A stretch of 64,000 nucleotides of DNA from the NCBI RefSeq assembly GCF_016019955.1, contig NZ_JAECRZ010000007.1, forward strand, positions 1-64,000. The letters run 5' to 3'. Below, piece by piece: positions 28,654 to 37,057 of this stretch. The notes beneath the pieces were generated by a model. It worked only from the letters and a program-made list of their open reading frames with translations. It was not told where the DNA came from and ran no database searches. Source of the DNA: Thiosulfatihalobacter marinus. Its GTDB lineage: Bacteria; Pseudomonadota; Alphaproteobacteria; Rhodobacterales; Rhodobacteraceae. The translations under genes and the position numbers were made by a program. Numbering within the stretch: the first letter of the stretch is position 1; every line of letters begins with the position of its first letter.

Positions 28654-28914
28654 ATGAAGCTGTTCTCAAAATCCGCACTTCGCCTTGGCGGGCTGCTCGT
28701 TGCCGGCGGACTGACACTCAGCGCTTGTGAAAGCACCGGTGTGACCGGCACGGCACAAGTGGGCGTGTATTATGATTCGATGATGTGGAACGACTATTAC
28801 CGGCCGCGACCGCCGCGACCGCCGCGTCCTGTCCACCCGATCGAACGACCACCCCGTCCGGTCCATCCCATTGCGCCCAGGCCGCCGGTTGCCAGGCCCA
28901 CACCGCGCCGCTGA
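28654..28914 (+). CDS. small proline-rich lipoprotein
   Basis: An 86-residue protein with a lipoprotein signal ending in LTLSAC (Cys29 would be lipidated). The mature part begins ESTGVTGTAQVGVYYDSMMW and then becomes a Pro/Arg tail in which RPVHPI occurs twice, with RPPRPPRP before it. GAGGGAGG precedes the ATG by five bases and fixes the start. The tail would be extended and basic and could contact the cell wall or outer membrane. It is co-directional with the exported gene 11 bases upstream, and its stop abuts the convergent hydrolase-OsmC gene. Confidence 0.78.
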   Translation: MKLFSKSALRLGGLLVAGGLTLSACESTGVTGTAQVGVYYDSMMWNDYYRPRPPRPPRPVHPIERPPRPVHPIAPRPPVARPTPRR

Positions 28915-30132
28915 TCAGGCCGACACCAGTTCGGTGATCACCCGACTGTTGCTTTCCAGCGTCCGGTGCACGGGGCAACTGTCGGCAATTTCCAGAAGCC
29001 TGGCCCGCTGTGAGTCATTCAGCGGGCCTGTCAGCCGAACCACCCTGCGAAACGTATCCACCTTGGACTGACGCCCTGTTTCGGCGTCGTGGGCATGGAT
29101 CTTGTCATGACAGACATCCACCTGGACATGTTCCAGGGGCCATCCCTTTCGTCGCGCATACATGCGCACCGTCATCGACGTACAGGCCCCCAGCCCGGCG
29201 GACAGGAAGCCATAGGGTGACATGCCGCGATTGGTGCCGCCATAGGCCAGCGGTTCATCCGCCAGGGCATGATGATAAGGACCGGCATTGATATCCTGCA
29301 AAAACCCTGCGGGATCGGCTTCGTTGACCCGAATGATCCCTTCGGGCGCACCGGGTGGCGGGGCAGGGGGGCGCAGATCAAGGTAGCGCCCGGACCATGC
29401 GGCAATCACCTCTGCTGCATATTCCGCATCTTGTGCGCGGCTGACCAGATGATCGGCCTCGTCGAGGGTGACAAAGCTCTTGGGGTGCTTGGCCGCGCCG
29501 AAAATCTGGCCTGCATTTTCGATGCCGACAACATCGTCGCGTGGTCCGTGCATCACAAGCAAGGCTCTTTGAAGATTGCCGATCGCCGAGGCAAGGCGCA
29601 CTGAAGACACGTCTTCGACAAAGGACTTGCGTATGGTGAAGGGACGCCCGCCAAGGGAGACTTCCGCCTCGCCCTTCTGCGCGATCAGGTTCAGCGCGTC
29701 GCCGAAATTATGGGTCACATGGCCCGGATCGAACGGCGCGCCGATCGTCACGACGGCGCGCGCCGAGTCAATCTCGCCCGCCGCCCGCAAGATCGCCGCG
29801 CCGCCCAGGCTATGGCCGATCAACAGGGCGGGGGGCAGCCCCTGGTCCGACAGGTGGCGCGCGGCCGCGACCAGATCGTCTACATTGGAACTGAAAGTCG
29901 TATTGGCGAATTCGCCCCCGCTATGGCCAAGCCCGGTAAAGTCGAATCGCAACACGCCGATCCCCATTGCCGCCAACCGCGCCGAAATACGCCGCGCGGC
30001 GGGAATATCCTTGGAGCAGGTGAAACAATGAGCAAACAGCGCGGTTGCAAGATGCGGTCCGTCCGGCAAATCGAGCCGCGCGGCCAGCATGTCACCGGAA
30101 TGGCCGGGGAAAGTGAGGCGTTTGGTGGGCAT
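28915..30132 (-). CDS. alpha/beta hydrolase - OsmC fusion protein
   Basis: A 405-residue two-domain protein. Residues 1-250 are an alpha/beta hydrolase with the nucleophile elbow GHSLGGA and a GPRDDVVGIENA segment holding the acid. Residues about 270-405 are OsmC-like, with the two conserved cysteines in LGACTSMTVRMYARRKGW and ADSCPVHRTLE, and a Gly/Met-rich GGTNRGMSPYGFL lead-in. OsmC proteins reduce organic peroxides; the fusion is widespread in proteobacteria and its substrate is unknown. ATG 30132 (MPTKRLTF) has GGA upstream; the longer frame adds 14 residues without family similarity. Confidence 0.9.
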   Translation of the reverse strand: MPTKRLTFPGHSGDMLAARLDLPDGPHLATALFAHCFTCSKDIPAARRISARLAAMGIGVLRFDFTGLGHSGGEFANTTFSSNVDDLVAAARHLSDQGLPPALLIGHSLGGAAILRAAGEIDSARAVVTIGAPFDPGHVTHNFGDALNLIAQKGEAEVSLGGRPFTIRKSFVEDVSSVRLASAIGNLQRALLVMHGPRDDVVGIENAGQIFGAAKHPKSFVTLDEADHLVSRAQDAEYAAEVIAAWSGRYLDLRPPAPPPGAPEGIIRVNEADPAGFLQDINAGPYHHALADEPLAYGGTNRGMSPYGFLSAGLGACTSMTVRMYARRKGWPLEHVQVDVCHDKIHAHDAETGRQSKVDTFRRVVRLTGPLNDSQRARLLEIADSCPVHRTLESNSRVITELVSA

Positions 30133-30232
30133 GGGCGGTCCTTTGGTTGGCGTATCTCCAACCTGCGCCCGCAAACCCGGCCCGCCAAGGGGCGTGTCGG
30201 GTGGATCACGTCATGGTGACGCATCGAGAGCG

Positions 30233-31579
30233 TCAGGTTGGCTCGCCCATCAGGACCGGATCGAACGGATAGGTGGACAGGTTTTCATACCCGTCTTCCG
30301 TGATCAGCACCTGATCCTCCAGTTTGATCGAAAAATCGCCGCCGCTTTCACCGACAAGCGCCTCGACGCACAACACCATGCCCGGCTCCAGCGCGTAGTC
30401 GAACGCGCCGGGCACGGCCTTGTCGGAATAGGCGACAAGCGGCCACTCGTCACATAACCCGACGCCATGCATCAGACAGCCATATTTCTGACCCCAGAAT
30501 TTTTCGTCCAGCTTGTGGGCATTGGCCGTCAGTTCGGGGATGGTTATTCCGGGCCTGAGCATGTCCATATTGGTCATGATGTGTTCATGGGCGTGGCGCA
30601 TGGCATAGACCATCGTGTTGGTCGGCTTGGCGTCGCCCACCCACCATGTGCGGCTTATGTCGATACAGATGCCATAACTGCTGATCAGATCGGTATCGAA
30701 GGCCACGATCTCGTTGTTTTGCACGATCCGCGGCCCGCATTCCTGAAACCACGGGTTCGTGCGGGGCCCGGATGTCAACAGGCGGGTTTCGATCCATTCG
30801 CCGCCACGGCGGATGTTTTCGGCGTGAAGAACGGCCCAGATGTCATCTTCCGAGGTGGCGCCGAGCGGTATGTTCTCGCGCGCGAACCGCTCCATCTCGG
30901 CGACCGCGCTTTCGCAGGCGTGATTTGCGCAACGCATGGCCAGGATCTCGTCCGGTCCCTTGACCGCGCGCGCCTTTTCGGTGACTTCCTCGCCCTCCAT
31001 GATCTCCAAACCCTGCGCCTCCAGCGCGCGCAGCCCGTGCAGCATGATCTTGTCGACGGCCAGCCGCCGATTGCCGGGGGCATGCGCCTGCATCAGGATG
31101 CGGACTTCGTTTGAGAAAGTATCCGCGGCCACGTCGATCTTGTCGCCGCGATCAAAGTAGAACAGGTCGGCCCCCGAGCGGGCTTCGCGCACCAGGGGAT
31201 TGAACGAGGACAGGAAGGGCGAATTCTTGTAGTCCCAGATCACCATGTAGCCATCCGCGCACAGCAGAACCGCGCGAAACGGGTTGTGCGTGTTCCACAG
31301 CTGCATGTTGGTGCTGTCGGTGGCATAACGGATGTTGAGCGGATCGAACATCAAAAGACCGCCATAGTCGCGGTCCACCAAATGCTGCGTCAGCCTTTTC
31401 CAGCGATGCTCGCGCATGGCGGCGAGATTGGGCAATTCCAGCCCCGCACCCGCCCATTCGTCAAAGGCGAGCCGGGTCGGGCCGATTTCGATTCGGTTTG
31501 CGTCGTTCGGAGAACCGTCACCCAGAGTGGTGCCGCGCGTCGGATCGATTTTGCGGATGTCGCGGTAGTGATGGTTCAT
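30233..31579 (-). CDS. dddP: DMSP lyase DddP (M24 metallopeptidase fold)
   Basis: A 448-residue protein of the M24 aminopeptidase fold that cleaves dimethylsulfoniopropionate to dimethyl sulfide and acrylate. Length and sequence agree with the Roseovarius and Ruegeria enzymes as I remember them. The metal ligands known from the crystal structure all fall at the published numbers: Asp295, Asp297 (AFDTDL), Asp307 (IDIS), His371 (MHGVG), Glu406 (VEAL) and Glu421 (LEDQ), with catalytic Asp377 in GLCDEWP. True prolidases differ around 295-310 and 371-380. It is cytoplasmic, so a DMSP importer is needed; none is in the window. A DUF3445 gene is divergent from it, 123 bases away. Confidence 0.95.
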   Translation of the reverse strand: MNHHYRDIRKIDPTRGTTLGDGSPNDANRIEIGPTRLAFDEWAGAGLELPNLAAMREHRWKRLTQHLVDRDYGGLLMFDPLNIRYATDSTNMQLWNTHNPFRAVLLCADGYMVIWDYKNSPFLSSFNPLVREARSGADLFYFDRGDKIDVAADTFSNEVRILMQAHAPGNRRLAVDKIMLHGLRALEAQGLEIMEGEEVTEKARAVKGPDEILAMRCANHACESAVAEMERFARENIPLGATSEDDIWAVLHAENIRRGGEWIETRLLTSGPRTNPWFQECGPRIVQNNEIVAFDTDLISSYGICIDISRTWWVGDAKPTNTMVYAMRHAHEHIMTNMDMLRPGITIPELTANAHKLDEKFWGQKYGCLMHGVGLCDEWPLVAYSDKAVPGAFDYALEPGMVLCVEALVGESGGDFSIKLEDQVLITEDGYENLSTYPFDPVLMGEPT

Positions 31580-31702
31580 GGTGATCTCCCTTGTCGGCGA
31601 TGCCTAGTCTGAGCGGGCGAATCGCCCACAGTCGTGCCTGTTTCCGACGCGGCCATGTCTTTTTGAGATGCGTCGCGGCGGTTCCATGTCTAGAAATGGC
31701 CC

Positions 31703-32500
31703 ATGATCCCCGTTCTCCAGAAAACCATTCCTTTTGACCCTTTCGACCGCGCGGCGCTTCCGGGTATCGCGCCATTGCCGCCTGAAGAATGGTTGCATGT
31801 GGATGATGCCTATGCCGGGCAGATGCACCTGCGCGAGGCGATATTGCGCACACGACGCAAGGATGTTGTGGCGGTGGACGCCGGCGCGATGCCTGCGGCG
31901 CAGGAACTGCTTGTGCGGGTGCTGGAACAGTTGACGCGGCGAGAAGGCTTTGCGCGGCGTGGCAACGTGATGATCTGTCCGGATGGTCGCGAGGTTTCGG
32001 TCGAGGCCGACGACCCTTTGGGGAGCGTCGGGCGGCTGGTTCAGGAAGACATGTGCCTTTTGCAGAAACACGGGGACCAGCATGTATTGACCGGCGCGGT
32101 TTTGTGTTTTCCCGCCAGCTGGAGCCTTTCGGAAAAGTTCATGAAACCCCTGACCGATATCCATACACCAGTTTCGGGCTATGACGAAAATATCGCGAGT
32201 CGGGTGCAACGCCTGTTCGACGGGGTGCGAAAAGAGCGGCCGCTATGGCGGCGAAACGCGTTGTGGTACAACGATCCTGCCCTGCATCAGCCGCGCCATG
32301 AAAATGCGCCGCGTGACCATGTGAACACGCAGACCGCGCCGTATTTGCGATCCGAACTTCAATCCATACTGCGCCTGCCCGACAGCGACGCGGTGGTGTT
32401 TTCGATCCATACCTTTGTGTTGGCACGTGAAAACCTGCCGGATCCGCATGACAGGGATGATCAGAATGCGCCCATTGCCAATCCGGCGCCAAATGCCTGA
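31703..32500 (+). CDS. DUF3445 / heme-dependent oxidative N-demethylase-like protein
   Basis: A 265-residue protein of the DUF3445 family. Members are heme-dependent oxidative N-demethylases or subunits of dimethylamine monooxygenase in marine methylamine users. Conserved segments seen are MHLREAIL, TDIHTPVSGYDENIASRVQRL and PLWRRNALWYNDPALHQP, plus an internal VLCFPASWSLSEKFMKPL. No reductase (DmmB- or DmmC-type) is next to it, although the convergent gene encodes a flavodoxin-like protein. The exact amine substrate cannot be read. It overlaps that convergent gene by 40 bases at the 3' end. Confidence 0.78.
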   Translation: MIPVLQKTIPFDPFDRAALPGIAPLPPEEWLHVDDAYAGQMHLREAILRTRRKDVVAVDAGAMPAAQELLVRVLEQLTRREGFARRGNVMICPDGREVSVEADDPLGSVGRLVQEDMCLLQKHGDQHVLTGAVLCFPASWSLSEKFMKPLTDIHTPVSGYDENIASRVQRLFDGVRKERPLWRRNALWYNDPALHQPRHENAPRDHVNTQTAPYLRSELQSILRLPDSDAVVFSIHTFVLARENLPDPHDRDDQNAPIANPAPNA

Positions 32501-32946
32501 CCCAGTGCCCGGCAATCTTCGTGTTGTTGGCGGGTCAGGGTCTTGCGGGCAAGGATTGCTTCGGGTGATTGCGCGTGGGTACACAGGATAAAGGGCGGCT
32601 GGACTTCCCTCAAACGCCAGCCTGTCGCGATCCGTGCCAGCTGCCGTGCCGCGTTGCTTCCATCGGAACCGGCGCAGATCATCTGGGCGTAGGGGCGGCC
32701 TTCGATCCGACCCAGTACAGGGTAATAACACCGGTCGAAAAAGGCCTTCATTTCACCGGACAGCGCGGCAAGGTTTTCCGGAGCGGCGAATATGTAACCC
32801 TTGGCCGACAGCAGGTCGTCAGGCTGAGCGTCCTGGGCGCGCAACAGCATTGTCCGGCATTCGGTGCTGGCGCCATCTAAGGCGCTTTGTGCCATCTGAC
32901 GGCTACCGTCGGTGCGGGAATGATAGACGATCAAAAGGTCAGACAT
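32461..32946 (-). CDS. flavodoxin-like / NADPH-dependent FMN reductase family protein
   Basis: A 161-residue flavodoxin-fold protein. The FMN phosphate-binding loop is YHSRTDGSRQMAQ (residues 8-20), followed by GYIFAAPENLAALSGEMKAFFDR around 49-71 (in parts), typical of the flavodoxin/NAD(P)H:quinone-oxidoreductase group. It could supply electrons to an oxygenase or reduce quinones. It converges on and overlaps the DUF3445 gene by 40 bases. The start lies about 60 bases from the double hairpin at 33007-33051. Confidence 0.8.
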   Translation of the reverse strand: MSDLLIVYHSRTDGSRQMAQSALDGASTECRTMLLRAQDAQPDDLLSAKGYIFAAPENLAALSGEMKAFFDRCYYPVLGRIEGRPYAQMICAGSDGSNAARQLARIATGWRLREVQPPFILCTHAQSPEAILARKTLTRQQHEDCRALGQAFGAGLAMGAF

Positions 32947-33006
32947 GGCGGGGTTTTCTGATTACGCTCGTGCTACTTTAACGCGACGCCAGCAATGTCG
33001 CGAACC

Positions 33007-33051
33007 GGAATTTTGCAAAAATTCCGTGCCGTTTTCTTGGCAAGAAAACGG
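33007..33051. repeat. double hairpin element
   Basis: Two perfect inverted repeats lie side by side: GGAATTTT/AAAATTCC (33007-33014, 33018-33025) and CCGTTTTCTT/AAGAAAACGG (33029-33038, 33042-33051), each with a three-base loop. The AT-rich arms differ from the surrounding DNA. The element lies between the flavodoxin start and the glnA terminator. It could be a second terminator, an mRNA stabiliser or an intergenic repeat. Confidence 0.8.
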
Positions 33052-33068
33052 TGCCGCTCCGGCTGGAC

Positions 33069-33096
33069 AAAAAAAGGGCGCCCGGATTGGGCGCCC
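33069..33096 (-). terminator. glnA terminator
   Basis: On the minus strand an 8-bp GGGCGCCC stem (33096-33089 with 33083-33076) is followed by seven T (33075-33069). It lies 24 bases after the glnA stop. Confidence 0.9.
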
Positions 33097-33120
33097 ATTC
33101 TCTTTTGCAGATACCGGGGA

Positions 33121-34527
33121 TCAGCAGCTGTAGTACATGCCGAACTCGACTGGGTGGGGTGTATGCTCATAAAGCTCCACTTCTTCCATCTTCAGTTCGA
33201 TATAGCCTTCGATCTGGTCCTTCGTGAACACGTCGCCGGCCAGCAGGAAGTCATGATCGGATTCCAGAGCTTCCAGGGCTTCGCGCAGCGAGCCGCAGAC
33301 GGTCGGGATACCGGCTAGCTCTTCGGCAGGCAGATCATACAGGTTCTTGTCCATGGCTTCGCCCGGATCGATCTTGTTGATGATACCGTCCAGACCAGCC
33401 ATCAGCAGCGCGGCAAACGCCAGATAGGGGTTGGCCGAGGGATCCGGGAAGCGGGCCTCGACGCGCTTTGCCTTGGGCGATTCCGTCCACGGAATACGGA
33501 CGCAACCCGAACGGTTACGGGCCGAATAGGCGCGCAGGACCGGGGCTTCGAAGCCGGGGATCAGACGCTTGTAGGAGTTGGTCGACGGGTTGGTGAAGGC
33601 GTTCAGGGTCTTGGCATGTTTCAGCACGCCGCCGATGAAATACAGCGCTTCCTGGCTCAGGTCGGCGTATTTGTCGCCCGCGAAAAGCGGTTTTCCGTCC
33701 TTCCAGATCGACATGTTCACGTGCATCCCGGTGCCGTTGTCGCCATAAATCGGCTTGGGCATGAATGTCGCGGTTTTGCCGTAGGACTGGGCCACGTTGT
33801 GAATCACGTATTTGTACTTCTGAAGCTCATCGGCCTGCTTGGTCAGCGAGTCAAAGATCAGCCCAAGCTCGTGCTGACAGGAGGCAACCTCGTGATGGTG
33901 CTTGTCCACCTTCATGCCCAGACGTTTCATGGTCGAGAGCATTTCCGACCGCAGATCTTGCGCGTCGTCGATCGGGTTCACAGGGAAATAGCCGCCCTTG
34001 ACGCCCGGACGATGACCGGTGTTGCCCATCTCGTATTCGGTGTCGGTGTTCCAGGAGGCGTCGATCGCGTCGACCTCGTAAGAGACCTTGTTGATCGAGT
34101 TGGAGAAGCGCACGTCGTCGAACAGGAAGAATTCCGCTTCCGGGCCCATATAGGCAACATCGCCGATGCCAGAAGATTTCAGATATGCCTCGGCTTTCTG
34201 CGCGGTGCCGCGCGGATCGCGTTCGTACGACTCGCCGGTATCGGGCTCGACGATCGAGCAATGGATGCAGATTGTCTTTTCGGCATAAAACGGATCGACA
34301 TAGGCCGAGGTCGTGTCCGGCATCAGCTTCATGTCCGAGTTTTCGATCGACTTCCAGCCAGCGATCGACGACCCGTCAAACATGAAGCCTTCTTCCAGGA
34401 AGTCTTCGTCAACAAGATCCACGTCCACGGTCACGTGCTGCAACTTGCCGCGCGTGTCGGTGAAGCGGATGTCCACATAGGCGGCGTCTTCGTCTTTGAT
34501 CAGCTGGAGAACTGCGTCTGCGCTCAT
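33121..34527 (-). CDS. glnA: glutamine synthetase, type I
   Basis: A 468-residue type I glutamine synthetase, which makes glutamine from glutamate, ammonia and [13 protein letters not shown] (49-58) and the ATP/metal motifs [10 protein letters not shown] (128-137) and [16 protein letters not shown] (258-273) are in place. The adenylylation Tyr397 is in [10 protein letters not shown], so activity is probably controlled by GlnE. It follows glnB by 36 bases in the usual glnBA operon, and a strong terminator ends the transcript. Confidence 0.97.
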   Translation of the reverse strand: MSADAVLQLIKDEDAAYVDIRFTDTRGKLQHVTVDVDLVDEDFLEEGFMFDGSSIAGWKSIENSDMKLMPDTTSAYVDPFYAEKTICIHCSIVEPDTGESYERDPRGTAQKAEAYLKSSGIGDVAYMGPEAEFFLFDDVRFSNSINKVSYEVDAIDASWNTDTEYEMGNTGHRPGVKGGYFPVNPIDDAQDLRSEMLSTMKRLGMKVDKHHHEVASCQHELGLIFDSLTKQADELQKYKYVIHNVAQSYGKTATFMPKPIYGDNGTGMHVNMSIWKDGKPLFAGDKYADLSQEALYFIGGVLKHAKTLNAFTNPSTNSYKRLIPGFEAPVLRAYSARNRSGCVRIPWTESPKAKRVEARFPDPSANPYLAFAALLMAGLDGIINKIDPGEAMDKNLYDLPAEELAGIPTVCGSLREALEALESDHDFLLAGDVFTKDQIEGYIELKMEEVELYEHTPHPVEFGMYYSC

Positions 34528-34563
34528 TCTCTTTTTCCTTTTTCTAAACTTGGAAAGGGTGGA

Positions 34564-34959
<396 letters not shown>

Positions 34960-35075
34960 TCACAATTGGCTAAGATGTAGCAGGGCGGCGGGTGTTGGGG
35001 GATTCCAATTTGCTGCCTAAAAAATGTGCAACTTGCTGACAAACTGTGCTGAATTGAATCGCAAGGGATTTCTAA

Positions 35076-36632
35076 ATGAGCGAATTGCTGACCGCCGCAC
35101 AAATGCGCGCCATTGAACAAGCGGCGATTCATTCCGGGACCGTGACCGGGTTGGAACTGATGGAACGGGCCGGGCGAGGGGTTGTCGAGGCAATTTTCGA
35201 GGCGTGGCCAGAGGTGGCGGATCAGCCGGGCCGTGCCGTCGTGCTGTGCGGTCCGGGCAACAACGGTGGCGACGGATATGTGATCGCGCGCCTTCTCAAG
35301 GCGCTTGGTTGGATTGTTGACATCTTTCAATTCGGCGATGCCGCGAACCTTCCTGCGGACGCCAAGGAAAACCACAATCTTTGGCAAGCCGAAGGGGGCG
35401 TGCGACCATGGCATGTCCCGGATATTGCCAAGGCTTCGGGCGACTTGTTGGTTGATGCGGTCTTTGGTGCGGGATTGACGCGCGCTGCGCCAGCCGAGGT
35501 GCTCGCCCCGCTGGTCACGGTATTCGAGCATGACCGGTTCGCCGGGCGCGTCGTTGCGGTGGATGCGCCCACAGGATTGTGCATGGACAGCGGAACGGCG
35601 CTGTCCGCGGAGCATGGTGCCGCCTTGGCGGATTTGACCGTCACGTTTCATCAGGCCCGACCGGGGCATTTTCTGAATGACGGTCCTCGCCACTGTGGCC
35701 GTGTTGTGGTCAAGAGTATCGGGCTGGAAGGGTATGATGTGCCCGGTACCGTCCAATACGCCGATGAGCAGATCTGCTGGGCGCTTGGCAAATCGGCTGA
35801 TCGGCACAAGTATGGGTATGGGCATGCCCTTGTGTTGTCGGGAGGCGCAGGAAGAACCGGCGCCGCGCGGCTGGCGGCGCGCGGGGCGCTTCGTGTCGGG
35901 GCTGGGCTTGTCACCCTGGGGGTACCGCCGGCGGCCCAGATGGAGGTGGCCTGCCAGATTACCGCGGTGATGCTGAATCGTATCGACAGTGCGGGGGCCT
36001 TGGCCAAGGTGCTGACGGACAGCCGGTTCAATGCGCTTTGCCTTGGGCCGGGCATGGGGACCGAGCGCGCGCGCGAATTGGTTCCCGTCGCGCTTGCGGC
36101 GTCGGCGCCGGGAGATGGGGCGCACCGTGCAGTGGTTCTGGACGCCGATGCGATCACGGCCTATGAGGCGGCGCCCGAAACTTTGTTCGATATGCTTCAT
36201 GCACAATGTGTGCTGACACCCCATTTGGGCGAATTTTCCCGGCTGTTCCCGGATATTGCCGGAAAAATCGGCTCTGTGACAGGGGGCGGGCCAGCCTATT
36301 CCAAGGTTGACGCAGCCCGTGACGCGGCGAGGCGGGCTGGATGCACGGTCTTGCTCAAGGGGGCGGATACGGTGATCGCGGATCAGTCCGGGGCCTGTGC
36401 GATCAATGCCGCGGTGTATGACAGGGCGGCTCCCTGGCTGGCGACTGCGGGATCGGGGGATGTGCTTGCCGGGTTTGTCACGGGTATGCTGGCGCGCGGG
36501 GAGGCACCATTGCGTGCCGCCGAGATTGCGGCGTGGCTGCACGTGGAATGTGCGCGGCGCTTCGGGCCGGGCCTGATCGCCGAGGACTTGCCAGAGATGC
36601 TGCCGGGAGTTCTGAAATCGCTCAGGGCATGA
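35076..36632 (+). CDS. nnrD: bifunctional NAD(P)H-hydrate epimerase / ADP-dependent dehydratase
   Basis: A 518-residue fusion that repairs damaged NADH and NADPH hydrates. Residues about 1-215 are the YjeF_N epimerase, with GPGNNGGDGYVIARLL (68-83) and DAVFGAGLTR. Residues about 225-518 are the carbohydrate-kinase-like dehydratase, with KYGYGHALVLSGGAGRTGAARL, the PHLGEFSRL motif, and the nucleotide motif TAGSGDVLAGFVTGMLARG (the GSGD Asp is catalytic in the ribokinase family). Length and domain order match E. coli YjeF/Nnr. AAGGGA precedes the ATG. It is divergent from glnB, and about 425 bp of non-coding DNA follow it. Confidence 0.93.
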   Translation: MSELLTAAQMRAIEQAAIHSGTVTGLELMERAGRGVVEAIFEAWPEVADQPGRAVVLCGPGNNGGDGYVIARLLKALGWIVDIFQFGDAANLPADAKENHNLWQAEGGVRPWHVPDIAKASGDLLVDAVFGAGLTRAAPAEVLAPLVTVFEHDRFAGRVVAVDAPTGLCMDSGTALSAEHGAALADLTVTFHQARPGHFLNDGPRHCGRVVVKSIGLEGYDVPGTVQYADEQICWALGKSADRHKYGYGHALVLSGGAGRTGAARLAARGALRVGAGLVTLGVPPAAQMEVACQITAVMLNRIDSAGALAKVLTDSRFNALCLGPGMGTERARELVPVALAASAPGDGAHRAVVLDADAITAYEAAPETLFDMLHAQCVLTPHLGEFSRLFPDIAGKIGSVTGGGPAYSKVDAARDAARRAGCTVLLKGADTVIADQSGACAINAAVYDRAAPWLATAGSGDVLAGFVTGMLARGEAPLRAAEIAAWLHVECARRFGPGLIAEDLPEMLPGVLKSLRA

Positions 36633-37057
36633 CCCTTCAAAGTGACCAAATCTTGATGGCAGGTTCGAACGATTTTGCGAGATTGTCGTGGCAAGTGGCG
36701 AAGCGGCGCGCCGATCGCTATCGCCGCATAAGGCGCGTTCAAGTCGTTTCGTGCGACATAGCTCAATTCACCAAGCGGAATATAGGCGCGCGCGCGTGGG
36801 TGACGCCATAAAAAGGTACGTCTGGAAAGTCAGGGTGCCAGAACGCGAAAGGTCGGACAACTCCATGTTCAGCGACCAGATTGGATCAACGGTTGAGATG
36901 ATCTCGGTCGGCCCATGATTTCCAGCAGCCCGCCCAATCGCCGCCAAAGCCGGTTCCGAAGGCCGAAACGAACCCACAAATTCCGAAACCTACGGTTGAA
37001 CGATCCCGATGAAACACCAGATGAGCGGCAGACCGCCATGTTGACCGGGTCCTGACC
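36633..37057. other. 425-bp intergenic stretch, no recognisable gene
   Basis: Nothing here could be assigned. Frames up to about 70 codons exist on both strands (for example minus 36977-36768) but show no family similarity that I recognise and no good ribosome site. There is no tRNA-like or strong terminator structure. The stretch TCGGTCGGCCCATGATTTCC and what follows looks like decayed sequence or an intergenic repeat, which I cannot check here. Confidence 0.5.
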
